A DNA stretch of 64,000 bases from Pseudomonas oryzagri (GCF_020831405.1 NZ_JAJHPU010000031.1:124001-188000), one strand, 5' to 3'; counted from the first letter of the stretch, positions 25,271 through 35,180 are shown. The notes: a model not told the origin generated them from the sequence alone. Numbers and translations: made by a program.

Positions 25271-26219
25271 TCGCCTGAACCTGGACGTCTGGAGCGGCCG
25301 CGTCGACCCCGAGGCCGACAGCCCGCGCTGGCACCAGCGCATCCAGCCGCTCGCCGAAAGCCAGCAGCCGGGCCTGGCCCTGCTCGGCTTCGCCTGCGAC
25401 GAGGGCGTGCGCCGCAACCAGGGCCGCGTCGGCGCCGCCAACGCCCCGGCCGCGATCCGCAAGATGCTCGCCAACCTGGCCTGGCACCGCCAGGGCCCGG
25501 CCTTCGATGCGGGCGACGTCTGCTGCAGCGATGGCGATCTGGACGCCGCCCAGCAGCGCTTGGGCGCCAGCGTCGCCGAGCTGCTCGGCGCCGGCCACCT
25601 GCCGGTGGTGCTCGGCGGCGGCCACGAGGTGGCCTTCGGCAGCTGGCAGGGCATCGCCGCGCACTTGTCCACCAAACTCGGCGCCTCCCAAGAAAGAGCC
25701 CCGCGCCTGGCCATCGTCAACTTCGACGCCCACTTCGACCTGCGCGACCCGGCCCACGTGCACTCCTCGGGCACGCCCTTCGCGCAGATCGCCGAGGCCT
25801 GCGCCGCGCGCGGCTGGCCGTTCCGCTACGCCTGCCTCGGCGTCAGCCGCGCCGCCAACACCCGCGCGCTGTTCCACACGGCCGCCGAGCTGGGCGTGCT
25901 GGTGCGCGAGGACTTCGAGATCCGCGAAAGCACCCTCGATGCCATCGGTGCCGAGCTGGACGCCTTTATCGCCGAGTGCGACGCCGTCTACCTGACCGTC
26001 GACCTCGACGTGCTGCCGGCCTGGGAAGGCCCCGGCGTCAGCGCACCGGCCGCCCACGGCGTCTCCATCGCCCTGCTCGAACCGCTGATCGAGCGCCTGC
26101 AGGCCAGCGGCAAGCTGCTGCTCGCCGAGCTGGCCGAACTGAACCCCGAACACGACCAGGACCACCGCACCGCCCGCGTGGCGGCGCGCCTGATCCACCG
26201 GCTGTCCCTGCACGGCTGA
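25260..26219 (+). CDS. hutG: Formimidoylglutamase (arginase/ureohydrolase family)
   Basis: A 319-residue Mn-dependent ureohydrolase that splits formimidoylglutamate to glutamate and formamide in one step. Metal motifs are visible: [13 protein letters not shown]156-A-H-F-D160 and [17 protein letters not shown]. This is the Klebsiella/Bacillus type of HutG, not the unrelated N-formylglutamate deformylase also called HutG in many pseudomonads; the name hutE is used for such a protein in P. aeruginosa. No hutF is present nearby. The ATG lies inside the 3' end of hutI. Confidence 0.94.
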   Translation: MNVDRLNLDVWSGRVDPEADSPRWHQRIQPLAESQQPGLALLGFACDEGVRRNQGRVGAANAPAAIRKMLANLAWHRQGPAFDAGDVCCSDGDLDAAQQRLGASVAELLGAGHLPVVLGGGHEVAFGSWQGIAAHLSTKLGASQERAPRLAIVNFDAHFDLRDPAHVHSSGTPFAQIAEACAARGWPFRYACLGVSRAANTRALFHTAAELGVLVREDFEIRESTLDAIGAELDAFIAECDAVYLTVDLDVLPAWEGPGVSAPAAHGVSIALLEPLIERLQASGKLLLAELAELNPEHDQDHRTARVAARLIHRLSLHG

Positions 26220-26264
26220 CCCCAACCCCACGCCCCAACAAAAACAAGCGAAAGAGGAACCCCG

Positions 26265-27956
26265 ATGAGCACCATCGATCCGCGCCACGACCCGAGCCGC
26301 AAGATCGCCGCCCCGACCGGCAGCACCCTGCGTTGCAAGAGCTGGCTGACCGAAGCGCCGCTGCGCATGCTGATGAACAACCTGCACCCGGACGTGGCGG
26401 AAAAACCCGAGGATCTGGTGGTCTACGGCGGCATCGGCCGCGCCGCGCGCAACTGGCAGTGCTTCGACAAGATCGTCGAGGTGCTCGAGCGCCTGGAGGA
26501 CAACCAGACCCTGCTGATCCAGTCCGGCAAGCCGGTCGGCGTGTTCGAGACCCATAAGGACGCCCCGCGCGTGCTGCTGGCCAACTCCAACCTGGTGCCG
26601 CACTGGGCCACCTGGGAGCACTTCAACGAGCTGGACCGCAAGGGGCTGGCCATGTACGGCCAGATGACCGCCGGCAGCTGGATCTACATCGGCAGCCAGG
26701 GCATCGTCCAGGGCACCTACGAGACCTTCGTCGAGGCCGGTCGCCAGCACTACAACGGCGACCTGACCGGGCGCTGGGTGCTGACCGCCGGATTGGGCGG
26801 TATGGGCGGCGCCCAGCCGCTGGCCGCGAGCCTCGCCGGCGCCTGCTCGCTGAACATCGAGTGCCAGCAGTCGCGCATCGACTTCCGCCTGCGCACCCGC
26901 TACGTCGACGAGCAGGCCACCGATCTGGACGACGCCCTGGCGCGCATCGACCGCTACACCAGCGCCGGCAAGGCGGTGTCCATCGCCCTGTGCGGCAACG
27001 CCGCCGAGATCCTCCCGGAGCTGGTGCGCCGCGGCGTGCGCCCGGACCTGGTCACCGACCAGACCAGCGCCCACGACCCGCTGCACGGCTACCTGCCGCT
27101 GGGCATGAGCTGGGACGAGTACGTCGCGCGCGGCAAGGTCGAGCCGGAGGCGGTGGCCAAGGCCGCCAAGCGCTCGATGGCCGTGCACGTGCAGGCCATG
27201 CTCGACTTCCAGAAGATGGGCGTGCCGACCTTCGACTACGGCAACAACATCCGCCAGATGGCCCTGGAAGAGGGCGTCAAGAACGCCTTCGACTTCCCCG
27301 GCTTCGTCCCGGCCTACATCCGCCCGCTGTTCTGCCAGGGCATCGGCCCGTTCCGCTGGGTGGCGCTGTCCGGCGACCCGGAGGACATCTACAAGACCGA
27401 CGCCAAGGTCAAGGAGCTGATCCCCGACAACCCGCACCTGCACCGCTGGCTGGACATGGCCCGCGAGCGCATCAGCTTCCAGGGCCTGCCGGCGCGCATC
27501 TGCTGGGTCGGCCTGAAGGACCGCGCGCGCCTCGCCCAGGCGTTCAACCAGATGGTGGCGAGCGGCGAGCTGAAGGCGCCGATCGTCATCGGCCGCGACC
27601 ACCTGGATTCGGGCTCGGTGGCCAGCCCCAACCGCGAGACCGAGGCCATGCTCGACGGCTCCGACGCCGTGTCCGACTGGCCGCTACTCAACGCCCTGCT
27701 GAATACCGCCGGCGGCGCCACCTGGGTGTCGCTGCACCACGGCGGTGGCGTGGGCATGGGTTATTCGCAACACTCGGGGGTGGTGATCGTCGCCGACGGC
27801 ACCCCGGACGCCCACGCCCGCCTCGGCCGCGTGCTGCGCAACGACCCGGGTACCGGGGTGATGCGCCACGCCGACGCCGGCTACCAGATCGCCATCGACT
27901 GCGCCCAAGAGCAGGGTCTCGACCTGCCGATGATCAACCCGGTGAAGGAAGCCTGA
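26265..27956 (+). CDS. hutU: Urocanate hydratase
   Basis: A 563-residue NAD+-dependent urocanase converting urocanate to imidazolonepropionate, second step of the pathway. Blocks [31 protein letters not shown] (NAD site), TDQTSAHDP and [13 protein letters not shown] are characteristic. Full usual length. AGAGGAA precedes the ATG. It ends 3 bp before hutH. Confidence 0.98.
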   Translation: MSTIDPRHDPSRKIAAPTGSTLRCKSWLTEAPLRMLMNNLHPDVAEKPEDLVVYGGIGRAARNWQCFDKIVEVLERLEDNQTLLIQSGKPVGVFETHKDAPRVLLANSNLVPHWATWEHFNELDRKGLAMYGQMTAGSWIYIGSQGIVQGTYETFVEAGRQHYNGDLTGRWVLTAGLGGMGGAQPLAASLAGACSLNIECQQSRIDFRLRTRYVDEQATDLDDALARIDRYTSAGKAVSIALCGNAAEILPELVRRGVRPDLVTDQTSAHDPLHGYLPLGMSWDEYVARGKVEPEAVAKAAKRSMAVHVQAMLDFQKMGVPTFDYGNNIRQMALEEGVKNAFDFPGFVPAYIRPLFCQGIGPFRWVALSGDPEDIYKTDAKVKELIPDNPHLHRWLDMARERISFQGLPARICWVGLKDRARLAQAFNQMVASGELKAPIVIGRDHLDSGSVASPNRETEAMLDGSDAVSDWPLLNALLNTAGGATWVSLHHGGGVGMGYSQHSGVVIVADGTPDAHARLGRVLRNDPGTGVMRHADAGYQIAIDCAQEQGLDLPMINPVKEA

Positions 27957-27959
27957 GCC

Positions 27960-29495
27960 ATGACCCACAACCTGCATCTCGTTCCCGGCCAGCTGACCCT
28001 CGCCCAGCTGCGCGCCGCCTACCACCAGCCGCTGCGCGTGACCCTGGACAGCGGATGCCACGCCGCCATCGACGCCAGCGTGGCCTGCGTCGAGAGCATC
28101 ATCGCCGAAGGCCGCACCGCCTACGGCATCAACACCGGCTTCGGCCTGCTGGCCTCGACCCGCATCGCCCCGGCCGACCTGGAGAAGCTGCAGCGCTCCC
28201 TGGTGCTGTCGCACGCCGCCGGCGTCGGCGAGCCGCTGGACGACGCCATGGTGCGCCTGATCATGCTGCTCAAGGTCAACAGCCTGGCGCGCGGCTTCTC
28301 CGGCATCCGCCGCAAGGTGATCGACGCGCTGCTCGCCCTGATCAACGCCGAGGTCTACCCGCACATCCCGCTGAAGGGCTCGGTGGGCGCCTCCGGCGAC
28401 CTCGCCCCGCTGGCGCACATGTCGCTGGTGCTGCTCGGCGAGAGCCGCGCGCGCTACCAGGGCCAGTGGATCGACGGCCGCGAGGCGCTGGCGGTGGCCG
28501 GTCTGGAGCCTTTGACCCTGGCCGCCAAGGAGGGCCTGGCCCTGCTCAACGGCACCCAGGCTTCCACCGCCTACGCGCTGCGCGGCCTGTTCGAGGGCGA
28601 GGACCTGTTCGCCGCCGCCACCGTGTGCGGCGGTCTCAGCGTCGAGGCCATGCTCGGCTCGCGCGCCCCGTTCGATGCGCGCATCCACGCCGCCCGCGGC
28701 CAGCGCGGGCAGATCGACGTGGCCAGCGCCTACCGCGACCTGCTCGGCGCCAGCAGCGAGATCGCCCGCTCCCACGAGAAGTGCGACAAGGTCCAGGACC
28801 CCTACTCGCTGCGCTGCCAGCCGCAGGTGATGGGCGCCTGCCTGACCCAGCTGCGCCAGGCCGCCGAGGTGCTGCAGATCGAGGCCAACGCCGTGTCGGA
28901 CAACCCGCTGGTGTTCGCCGCCGAGGGCGACGTGATCTCCGGCGGCAACTTCCACGCCGAGCCGGTGGCCATGGCCGCCGACAACCTGGCGCTGGCCATC
29001 GCCGAGATCGGCTCGCTGTCCGAGCGGCGCATCTCGCTGATGATGGACATGCACATGTCGCAGCTGCCGCCGTTCCTGGTGGCCAACGGCGGGGTGAACT
29101 CCGGCTTCATGATCGCCCAGGTCACCGCCGCGGCGCTGGCCAGCGACAACAAGGCCCTGGCCCATCCGCACAGCGTCGACAGCCTGCCGACCTCGGCCAA
29201 CCAGGAGGACCACGTGTCCATGGCGCCGAACGCCGGCAAGCGCCTGTGGAGCATGGCCGACAACGTGCGCGGCATCCTCGCCATCGAATGGCTGGGCGCC
29301 TGCCAGGGGCTGGACTTCCGCACCGGCCTGAAGACCTCGCCGAAGCTGGAGCAGGCGCGCAGCCTGCTGCGCAACCGGGTGCCCTACTACCAGGAAGACC
29401 GCTTCTTCGCCCCGGACATCGAGGCGGCCAGCGCGCTGCTCGCCGCGCGCGGCCTCAACGCGCTGATGCCGGCCGGGTTGCTGCCCAGCCTGTAA
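27960..29495 (+). CDS. hutH: Histidine ammonia-lyase
   Basis: A 511-residue enzyme that removes ammonia from histidine to give urocanate, the first step. Ala144-Ser145-Gly146 in [13 protein letters not shown] forms the MIO cofactor. YGINTGFG near residue 53 and NQEDHVSMA later are active-site blocks. The start is 3 bp after the hutU stop, so the two are co-translated. Confidence 0.98.
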   Translation: MTHNLHLVPGQLTLAQLRAAYHQPLRVTLDSGCHAAIDASVACVESIIAEGRTAYGINTGFGLLASTRIAPADLEKLQRSLVLSHAAGVGEPLDDAMVRLIMLLKVNSLARGFSGIRRKVIDALLALINAEVYPHIPLKGSVGASGDLAPLAHMSLVLLGESRARYQGQWIDGREALAVAGLEPLTLAAKEGLALLNGTQASTAYALRGLFEGEDLFAAATVCGGLSVEAMLGSRAPFDARIHAARGQRGQIDVASAYRDLLGASSEIARSHEKCDKVQDPYSLRCQPQVMGACLTQLRQAAEVLQIEANAVSDNPLVFAAEGDVISGGNFHAEPVAMAADNLALAIAEIGSLSERRISLMMDMHMSQLPPFLVANGGVNSGFMIAQVTAAALASDNKALAHPHSVDSLPTSANQEDHVSMAPNAGKRLWSMADNVRGILAIEWLGACQGLDFRTGLKTSPKLEQARSLLRNRVPYYQEDRFFAPDIEAASALLAARGLNALMPAGLLPSL

Positions 29496-29588
29496 GCGCC
29501 CCGCGTCCTCCCCCACGTGCCGTGCACCACCCGCCCCGCGGGTGGCGCCGGCCCTTTCTCCCTACAAGAACAACTCAGGAGAACCACC

Positions 29589-30995
29589 ATGCAAACGCAT
29601 TCCACCGGCCTGAAGCGGGGGCTGTCGGCCCGTCATATCCGCTTCATCGCGCTCGGCTCGGCGATCGGCACCGGCCTGTTCTACGGCTCGGCCTCGGCCA
29701 TCAAGGCCGCCGGCCCCTCGGTGCTGCTCGCCTACCTGATCGCCGGCGCCGCGGTGTACATGGTCATGCGCGCCCTCGGCGAGATGGCGGTGCACAACCC
29801 GGTGGCCGGCTCCTTCGGCCAGTACGCCAGCAGCTACCTCGGCCCGCTGGCCGGCTTCGTCACCGGCTGGACCTACGCCTTCGAGATGCTCATCGTCTGC
29901 CTCGCCGACGTCACCGCCTTCGGCGTGTACATGGGCTTCTGGTTCCCCGAGGTGGACCGCTGGATCTGGGTGCTCGGCATCGTCTGCTTCATCGGCGCGC
30001 TCAACCTGTGCAGCGTCAAGGCGTTCGGCGAGATGGAGTTCTGGCTGTCGCTGCTCAAGGTCGGCGCCATCGTCGCGATGATCCTCGCCGGCCTCGGCAT
30101 CATGCTCTACGGCGTGGGCCTCGCCGACGGCGGCGCGGCCACCGGCATCCACAACCTGTGGGAGCACGGTGGCTTCATGCCCAACGGCATCGGCGGGCTG
30201 ATCGCCTCCTTCGCCGTGGTGGTGTTCGCCTTCGGCGGCATCGAGATCATCGGCATCACCGCCGGCGAGGCGCAGGAGCCGCACAAGGTGCTGCCGCGGG
30301 CGATCAACGCCGTGCCGGTGCGCATCCTGCTGTTCTACGTGCTGACCCTGTTCGTGCTGATGGCGATCTTCCCGTGGCCGCAGATCGGCAGCCAGGGCAG
30401 CCCGTTCGTGCAGATCTTCGACGGCCTGGGCATCGGCTCGGCGGCGACCATCCTCAACATCGTGGTGATCTCCGCCGCCATCTCGGCGATCAACAGCGAC
30501 ATCTTCGGCGCCGGCCGCATGCTCTACGGCATGGCCCAGCAGGGCCAGGCGCCGGCGGGCTTCGCCAGGGTGTCGAACGCCGGCGTGCCGTGGATGACGG
30601 TGGTGGTAATGGGCGGCACCCTGCTGCTCGGCGTGCTGCTCAACTACCTGATCCCGGAAAACGTGTTCCTGCTGATCGCCTCGATCGCCACCTTCGCCAC
30701 CGTATGGGTGTGGCTGATGATCCTGCTCTCCCAGGTCGGCATGCGCCGGCGCATGAGCCGCGAGCAGGTCGCCGCGCTGCAGTTCCCGGTGCCGCTGTGG
30801 CCGGTCGGCCCGGCGGTGGCCATCGCCTTCATGCTGTTCGTGTTCGGCGTGCTCGGCTACTTCCCGGACACCCAGCCGGCGCTGTGGGTCGGCGCGGTGT
30901 GGATCGCCCTGCTCGGCGCGGCCTACTGGACCTGGGTCAAGCCCGCCGCGGCCGCCCGCGCCGAAGCGGCGCGGGTCGAGATGGTCGCCGAGTAA
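29589..30995 (+). CDS. hutT: Amino acid permease, probable histidine transporter
   Basis: A 468-residue permease of the APC/AAT group with about 12 hydrophobic segments; [19 protein letters not shown] is the conserved first helix and [16 protein letters not shown] the loop after the fifth or sixth. Placement between hutH and hutC makes histidine the likely substrate, as for HutT of pseudomonads; sequence alone cannot fix specificity. CAGGAG precedes the ATG at 29589; the longer open frame is not family-like. Confidence 0.9.
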   Translation: MQTHSTGLKRGLSARHIRFIALGSAIGTGLFYGSASAIKAAGPSVLLAYLIAGAAVYMVMRALGEMAVHNPVAGSFGQYASSYLGPLAGFVTGWTYAFEMLIVCLADVTAFGVYMGFWFPEVDRWIWVLGIVCFIGALNLCSVKAFGEMEFWLSLLKVGAIVAMILAGLGIMLYGVGLADGGAATGIHNLWEHGGFMPNGIGGLIASFAVVVFAFGGIEIIGITAGEAQEPHKVLPRAINAVPVRILLFYVLTLFVLMAIFPWPQIGSQGSPFVQIFDGLGIGSAATILNIVVISAAISAINSDIFGAGRMLYGMAQQGQAPAGFARVSNAGVPWMTVVVMGGTLLLGVLLNYLIPENVFLLIASIATFATVWVWLMILLSQVGMRRRMSREQVAALQFPVPLWPVGPAVAIAFMLFVFGVLGYFPDTQPALWVGAVWIALLGAAYWTWVKPAAAARAEAARVEMVAE

Positions 30996-31033
30996 GCGGT
31001 TTCGGCCGGCGGCGCCCCGCGCCGCCACCCGCC

Positions 31034-31065
31034 GCGGGCCGGTCGCAGGAGCGCGACCGGCCCGC
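31034..31065 (+). terminator. GC-rich hairpin between hutT and hutC
   Basis: A perfect 13-bp stem (31034-31046 with 31053-31065) closes a 6-base loop. There is no T-run, so it may protect or weaken read-through rather than end the transcript. TATCAT at 31073-31078 just after it could serve a separate hutC promoter. Confidence 0.45.
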
Positions 31066-31111
31066 GCTTGGGTATCATCGCCCCAGCCGCGAACAAGAAA
31101 AGGGACCAGCC

Positions 31112-31825
31112 GTGACCAGCACACCGCGCTACAAGCAGATCGAGGAGCACCTGCTCGAGCGGATCAACAGCGGCGCCTACCCGGCGCACCACCAGATCCC
31201 CCCGGAGGAACAGCTGGCCCGCGACTTCGGCGTCAGCCGGATGACCGCCAACAAGGCGATCCGCGACCTGGTGCAGAAGGGCTACCTGGTGCGCCAGGCC
31301 GGCCTCGGCACCTTCGTCACCGACCGCAAGGCCGAATCCTCGCTGCAGGAAGTGCTCAACATCGCCGCCGAGGTCCGCGGCCGCGGCCACCGCTACTCCA
31401 ACGACGTGCTGCGCTGCGAAGCCATCGCCGCCGACGACGAGGTGGCCCTGCGCCTGGGCGTGCGCCTGGGCAGCCAGGTGTTCCACACCATCCTCGTGCA
31501 CCGCGAGGACGAACTGCCGATCCAGCTCGAGGAACGCTTCGTCAACCCGCGCTGGGTGCCCGACTACCTGACCACCGATTTTTCGCAGCACACCCCCAAC
31601 GAAGTACTGGTCGCCGCCTGCCCGATCTCCGACGTCGAGCACGTGGTGGAGGCCGTGCTGGTCGACCAACCCACCGCCAGCGCGCTGGGCATCGACACCA
31701 CCGCGCCCTGCCTGTCGATGATCCGCCGCACCTGGTCGGGCGAGAACCTGATCAGCTACGCGCGGCTGATTCATCCGGGGGATAGGTACAAGTTAAGGTC
31801 TTCGATGCGGGGGTTGGGGGGGTAG
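31112..31825 (+). CDS. hutC: Histidine utilisation repressor HutC (GntR/UTRA)
   Basis: A 237-residue repressor. The N-terminal 70 residues form a GntR winged helix (FGVSRMTANKAIRDLVQKGYLVRQAGLGTFV), and the rest is the UTRA ligand domain (LPIQLEERFVNP, RRTWSGENLISYARL) that binds urocanate. The GTG at 31112 follows AAAAGGGA. It lies at the end of the operon it should repress through the two TGTATATACA boxes. The last 20 codons switch to rare and G-rich codons (TTA, AGG, GGG), unlike the rest of the gene, right at the edge of the low-GC island. Confidence 0.95.
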   Translation: MTSTPRYKQIEEHLLERINSGAYPAHHQIPPEEQLARDFGVSRMTANKAIRDLVQKGYLVRQAGLGTFVTDRKAESSLQEVLNIAAEVRGRGHRYSNDVLRCEAIAADDEVALRLGVRLGSQVFHTILVHREDELPIQLEERFVNPRWVPDYLTTDFSQHTPNEVLVAACPISDVEHVVEAVLVDQPTASALGIDTTAPCLSMIRRTWSGENLISYARLIHPGDRYKLRSSMRGLGG

Positions 31826-31876
31826 GCAGCGCCCCTGCTCATCAGTGGAAGGGAGAGCCCGGCTTGTGGGATGCAC

Positions 31877-32506
31877 TCATAGCCGTATCGGCTCTCCATA
31901 ATGCCGCGGTTCCGAATTAAGAATTTCTACGTCGGCGACTGCTCGAACCCTTGAAAACACCTCGCGTACCTTTGTACCGAAAGCATTATAAGCGTCCACT
32001 TCCCGGGCGTTGAAACCTGCGAGATCGATACCATGGGCGCTGCCGATATAAATGGCCCGCGCATTGTGAAACTCCTGGGAAATCACGATACCGGACGCCT
32101 GACCGAAGATATGCTTGAATCTGACCACCGAATCCAGGGTTCTACCCCCGGCATAGTCACAGTAAATATCCGCTAGCGGAACGCCCTGCTCTATCAGGCT
32201 TTTCCTCATCTCCTCCGGCTCGTTGTAGTCAACGCGGCGATTATCTCCAGATACGACGATCTTGGAGCACTTGCCTGCCGTATACACCTGTTTTGCAGCC
32301 TCGATCCTGAACTTGTAGAACTGGTTCTCGCCGCCATTCGACAGATACTTTGAAGTACCGAGCAGCAGGCACGCCTTCTCGACTGGCAATCCACTTATTA
32401 CATCACCGGAAAATTCTTGATACTCGATCACCTTCAGATTCGCATAAACGACAAAAGCCATCAGCAGCAGAATAGAAAGAATCAGTACCTTTTTAATCAA
32501 TTTCAC
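31877..32506 (-). CDS. SanA/YdcF-like DUF218 membrane-anchored protein
   Basis: A 209-residue protein with one N-terminal membrane helix (VLILSILLLMAFVVYANL) and a periplasmic DUF218 domain: ACLLLGTSKYLSNGGENQFYKFR, KIVVSGDN, YAGGRTLDSVVRFK and VISQEFHNARAIYIG are the SanA blocks. SanA proteins affect envelope permeability to large antibiotics such as vancomycin. I take the GTG at 32506, which has GAGGG six bases upstream; a TTG two codons earlier is also possible. Base composition is clearly lower in GC than the hut genes. No attC site could be found around it. Confidence 0.8.
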   Translation of the reverse strand: MKLIKKVLILSILLLMAFVVYANLKVIEYQEFSGDVISGLPVEKACLLLGTSKYLSNGGENQFYKFRIEAAKQVYTAGKCSKIVVSGDNRRVDYNEPEEMRKSLIEQGVPLADIYCDYAGGRTLDSVVRFKHIFGQASGIVISQEFHNARAIYIGSAHGIDLAGFNAREVDAYNAFGTKVREVFSRVRAVADVEILNSEPRHYGEPIRL

Positions 32507-32718
32507 TGGCAACCCTCAACAAACATGAAAGATGTAGAAAGCTCTAGATAATAGAGCCGCCACACCCTAGCGCCGCGATAGCGCTGATGGACCGTTGGCC
32601 GGAACACCGTTGACATCATTGCGGTAGCGGGCATGGAATTTCCTGAGCTTAGCCCATGATTAATCGATGTGGATTTCGACCGTCCAGAACAGAAAGCAAC
32701 TAACAATTGAGCGATTTT

Positions 32719-33117
32719 TTAAACACCCATTACTCTACCTTCCAGGTAGATTTTCCTGAGAAATGTGATTCTTTCTTTAGTCATTTCACTTTGACATACC
32801 ATAAGATCCAAATTACGTGAAGTGCCACCACTAAACAAAGTATAGTAAGCATGGCAATTTGCATCTCTAAATCTCAACCAAGTCCTTTGACTTACCTTGA
32901 GAGTTTTTAGCAAATCATCTCGGGAAACCAGACCATCATCAAAACCACCTGAATTTATTTTCACTAAAATCTCTTGATAGATTTTATTCAGCGAACCATC
33001 TACTCCCTCATACTCCGCTTGCGCTTCGCATAATTCCTCAGACAGCTCACACTTGGCCTGTGCATAATTTGACATTGATAACAGTAGCAATACCAAGAGC
33101 ATAGTTTGGCGATTCAT
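32719..33117 (-). CDS. LprI-like (DUF1311) exported protein
   Basis: A 132-residue protein with a signal peptide (LLVLLLLSMSNYAQA) and Cys residues suited to disulfides in the periplasm. The pattern LNKIYQEILVKI ... LKVSQRTWLRFRDANCHAYY is that of the DUF1311/LprI family, whose founding member inhibits lysozyme. AT-rich codon use marks it as part of the low-GC island. A second DUF1311 gene lies at 35181-35585; the two are not close copies. The 200-bp gap after it has no recognisable gene or attC. Confidence 0.78.
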   Translation of the reverse strand: MNRQTMLLVLLLLSMSNYAQAKCELSEELCEAQAEYEGVDGSLNKIYQEILVKINSGGFDDGLVSRDDLLKTLKVSQRTWLRFRDANCHAYYTLFSGGTSRNLDLMVCQSEMTKERITFLRKIYLEGRVMGV

Positions 33118-33152
33118 TGAGTGTATACCTTATAGGCCCTGATAGGCAGCAA

Positions 33153-33221
33153 GTAGGGGAAACAACGGCGCAGCCTTGACTACCAATACCAACGATAGGC
33201 AATCGTTGCATAATCCGCCTA
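33153..33221. repeat. REP-like element, diverged copy
   Basis: GTAGGGGAAACAACGGCGCAGCCTT... ends in CCGCCTAC, with an inner GATAGGCAATCGTTGC block. The order of blocks is the same as in the repeats at 33679, 61199 and 61349, but this copy has many differences. Confidence 0.5.
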
Positions 33222-33276
33222 CTTACCGGGCATAGCCCGGCGAACAAAACGAGCGATAGCCGGGCGCATGGATATA

Positions 33277-33636
33277 TTAAATATCAATGTTAGCGCCATT
33301 GAATATTTCAAACGGAAGCAAGGATGTATCAATGTCCTCCAGGCAACCGAGATTGACACGATAATGACCTGGCTTTCTCATTGTCTGATGAAATGGATAG
33401 ATACCGCATTTGCTGCAGAAATGATGCCTTGCAATACAACTACCGAACTCGTAGGTTGAGATGACATCAGCGGCGGCAGTGATGGTTAACTCTATAGGGG
33501 ACAGCGTGAAGGAGCTCATCAGTGCTCCTTTCCTTTGGCAAATGGAGCAGTTACAGCGCAAGCCAATTTCAATGACAGCGGCTTGGAATTGAAATTTTAT
33601 TGCACCGCAATGGCAGCTTCCTTTGTACTCCCGCAC
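33277..33636 (-). CDS. GFA family zinc protein (glutathione-dependent formaldehyde-activating-like)
   Basis: A 119-residue protein with the zinc ligands of the GFA/CENP-V fold: SCHCG (near residue 8), CNCSICQRKG and FCSKCGIYPFH. Members were first linked to formaldehyde-glutathione adduct formation, but most have no proven activity. A GTG start at 33636 is preceded by AAGGAG at 5-base spacing; the nearby ATG leads to another frame that stops soon. It sits in the low-GC island, next to a REP-like repeat. Confidence 0.85.
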   Translation of the reverse strand: MREYKGSCHCGAIKFQFQAAVIEIGLRCNCSICQRKGALMSSFTLSPIELTITAAADVISTYEFGSCIARHHFCSKCGIYPFHQTMRKPGHYRVNLGCLEDIDTSLLPFEIFNGANIDI

Positions 33637-33678
33637 ATAATCTCCTTGTACTCTTTACCGTGGCAGTTCAGCAAACAT

Positions 33679-33749
33679 GGTAGACAACGGCGTAGCCTTG
33701 TCTACCAATGCAAACGATGGGTATTCGCTGCGCGAGTTACCCACCCTAC
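33679..33749. repeat. REP-like paired palindrome
   Basis: GGTAGACAA-CGGCGTAGCC-TTGTCTACC forms one hairpin and GATGGGTATTCGCTGCGCG... to CACCCTAC the second part. It lies between the attC site at 33776 and the GFA gene and shares the core pattern with the repeats at 61199 and 61349. Confidence 0.6.
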
Positions 33750-33775
33750 CGAGTTGCACCGTTTTCCACCCTACT

Positions 33776-33869
33776 CGCTAACGCTTGCGGTAAGCCGCGC
33801 CGGAGTGCGACGCATGGAAGGCACCCACAAGCGAAGCATTTGGGTGCCGGCTTGACCATCTAGTTAAGC
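33776..33869 (-). other. attC-like recombination site (third, diverged)
   Basis: On the minus strand it runs from GCTTAAC (inverse core, fits RYYYAAC) to GTTAGCG, a diverged core. Inner arms GGTCAAGCCG and CGGCTTACC pair with one unpaired C, the extrahelical base typical of attC L boxes. It lies after the 33908-34498 gene, whose stop is about 38 bp before it. Confidence 0.6.
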
Positions 33870-33907
33870 TGATAGCAGATGTTTCACAGGTAGGGCCGAA
33901 ATACAGG

Positions 33908-34498
33908 TTAGAATTTTCCAACGAGTTCTCCAACATGAAGACAGCTGTTGTAAAGCAATTGAACTACGCCAAACTTTCGTTGATGGATGTCGAACAAGCG
34001 CAAGAGCTCCTCAAGCTGCCCATCTGTGTACTTCGATGCGCTGTCAAGCTTACTAAGTTCTTTGACCGATAGGTTGTCAACGATAAATGACTCGTAGATG
34101 CCTTCCGCATCTCCATGCTGAACTCCTATGGAACCGGCCTCAAGCTTGAAGACCCCCACATGAACTTGATAGTTTCGAAGCAGCTTAATTATATGGAGCA
34201 GAGGGTCATGGCTTTCCGTGAATTTGAAGTTCTTCTTAGATGCCTTTGCAATATCTTCGACCCGCACAATTTCTGACAAAGCCGCCCTAAAGTAGGCACT
34301 TCTGATTGGCTCCACGCGCAGGCGGATGGAGCCTTGTGCAAGTTCGATTTGGCTTGCTAGATATATGGCTGCAGACAAAGACCCACGGATTTCAGCATTT
34401 TTTACCTTCGCTGAAGTGACTTTGGGCGGAAGAACGTGCCCAAAATCAAAAGCAGGGAACACCGATGGCTCGTAGTGAAGCTCTTTCTTGGATGCCAT
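33908..34498 (-). CDS. Hypothetical cassette protein
   Basis: A 196-residue soluble protein without signal peptide or membrane segment; I do not recognise its family. It is rich in Ile, Leu, Lys and Ser, with helical-looking stretches such as SAAIYLASQIELAQGSIRLR and HIIKLLRNYQVHVGV. The ATG at 34498 starts 6 bp after the core GTTAGGC of the attC site at 34504-34580, and an attC-like site follows at 33776-33869, so it has the form of a one-gene integron cassette. Confidence 0.7.
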   Translation of the reverse strand: MASKKELHYEPSVFPAFDFGHVLPPKVTSAKVKNAEIRGSLSAAIYLASQIELAQGSIRLRVEPIRSAYFRAALSEIVRVEDIAKASKKNFKFTESHDPLLHIIKLLRNYQVHVGVFKLEAGSIGVQHGDAEGIYESFIVDNLSVKELSKLDSASKYTDGQLEELLRLFDIHQRKFGVVQLLYNSCLHVGELVGKF

Positions 34499-34503
34499 AG
34501 GAG

Positions 34504-34580
34504 GCCTAACGTCTGGTTAAGGGGCCAGCCTTGGCCGGTCCCGAGTGAGCGAAGCGAGCAACTTGAACCAATAGTTAGGG
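34504..34580 (-). other. attC recombination site (second)
   Basis: On the minus strand: inverse core CCCTAAC (34580-34574), L'' GGTTCAAG, variable stem, L' CTTAACC, core GTTAGGC (34510-34504). L'' and L' pair except for one extra C, as in genuine attC sites. Length is 77 bp. The stop codon of the preceding gene (TAA, 34577-34575) lies within the inverse core. Confidence 0.85.
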
Positions 34581-35090
34581 TATGACCTCGTAGTCGAAAT
34601 CCTCTCTCTCAAATACTTCAAATGCTGCAGATCGTATACTGGCTGCGTTGTCCGCGCAAAAGCGCGTAGAAGTTATTTTTCCATTGTGTCGCGTGACTAT
34701 GCCTGCTTTGAACTCTGGATCATTTGGCTCGCCCGGTGCAAAGTTGGTTCTTATCATGCTGTCAAAAATCAGGTATTCATAGCCAGAGTTATTGAAACGG
34801 ACTATGTTTGCTCCACCGCCAGAGTAGCCAGTCCTTCCCAAGAAGAAAATACCTTCGGGTGGCTTTTTTGAAGCGGGATATGAGAATTCGATTTTTTCAG
34901 AAGTTCCGAAACGGTACTGTGTATATCCCGTGGTTTTGCTGAATTTTTTAGATGCGCATATAGATATAAGCTTGTCTTTTATTTCGCATCCAAAAATAAT
35001 CTCCTCATCGACCTTGCATAGATACAGTGGCTCCTCAGCTAACGTAATCTGACTGATTAGCAATATGGCCATGCCGATAGTCCGAGCCAT
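34575..35090 (-). CDS. Hypothetical exported cassette protein
   Basis: A 171-residue protein with an N-terminal signal peptide (GMAILLISQITLAEE). The mature part has several Cys residues (LYLCKVDEEIIFGCEIK, ISICASKK, RFCADN) and many Gly, Phe and Tyr residues, consistent with a small beta-rich periplasmic protein. Family not recognised. The ATG lies 7 bp after the attC site at 35097-35172 and its TAA is inside the next attC site, so this is an intact one-gene cassette. Confidence 0.75.
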   Translation of the reverse strand: MARTIGMAILLISQITLAEEPLYLCKVDEEIIFGCEIKDKLISICASKKFSKTTGYTQYRFGTSEKIEFSYPASKKPPEGIFFLGRTGYSGGGANIVRFNNSGYEYLIFDSMIRTNFAPGEPNDPEFKAGIVTRHNGKITSTRFCADNAASIRSAAFEVFEREDFDYEVIP

Positions 35091-35096
35091 GTTTAT

Positions 35097-35172
35097 CCCT
35101 AACGCTTGGTTAAGGGGCGGGCTTTAGCCCGTCCAAGTGAGCGTAGTGAACGATTTGAACAAGCTGTTAGGA
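35097..35172 (-). other. attC recombination site (first)
   Basis: On the minus strand: inverse core TCCTAAC (35172-35166), L'' TTGTTCAAA, a central GGGCTAAAGCCC stem, L' CTTAACCAAG, core GTTAGGG (35103-35097). L'' carries an extra C relative to L'. Length is 76 bp. It closely resembles the site at 34504-34580. Confidence 0.85.
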
Positions 35173-35180
35173 TTGTTAAG

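Noticed and set aside
25242-27602. Long minus-strand open frame opposite hutG and hutU
   Set aside because: Antisense shadow of GC-rich genes with no family likeness or ribosome site; rich in His, Gln and Val as such shadows are.
26861-31825. Very long plus-strand open frame (over 1600 codons) through hutU, hutH, hutT into hutC
   Set aside because: It is in a different frame from hutU, hutH and hutT and consists of Arg/Pro/Gly-rich text; only its last 237 codons are real, as hutC.
32503-32706. Minus-strand frame of 67 codons between the SanA-like and LprI-like genes
   Set aside because: No ribosome site or family likeness; it overlaps the SanA-like start region in another frame.
33118-33276. 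Search for an attC site between the GFA and LprI-like genes
   Set aside because: No pair of core sites with matching L boxes was found; only a REP-like repeat and a GCCGGGC/GCCCGGC hairpin are present.
33535-33855. Plus-strand open frame overlapping the GFA gene and a repeat
   Set aside because: It runs through a REP-like repeat and an attC-like site; no conserved domain is visible.
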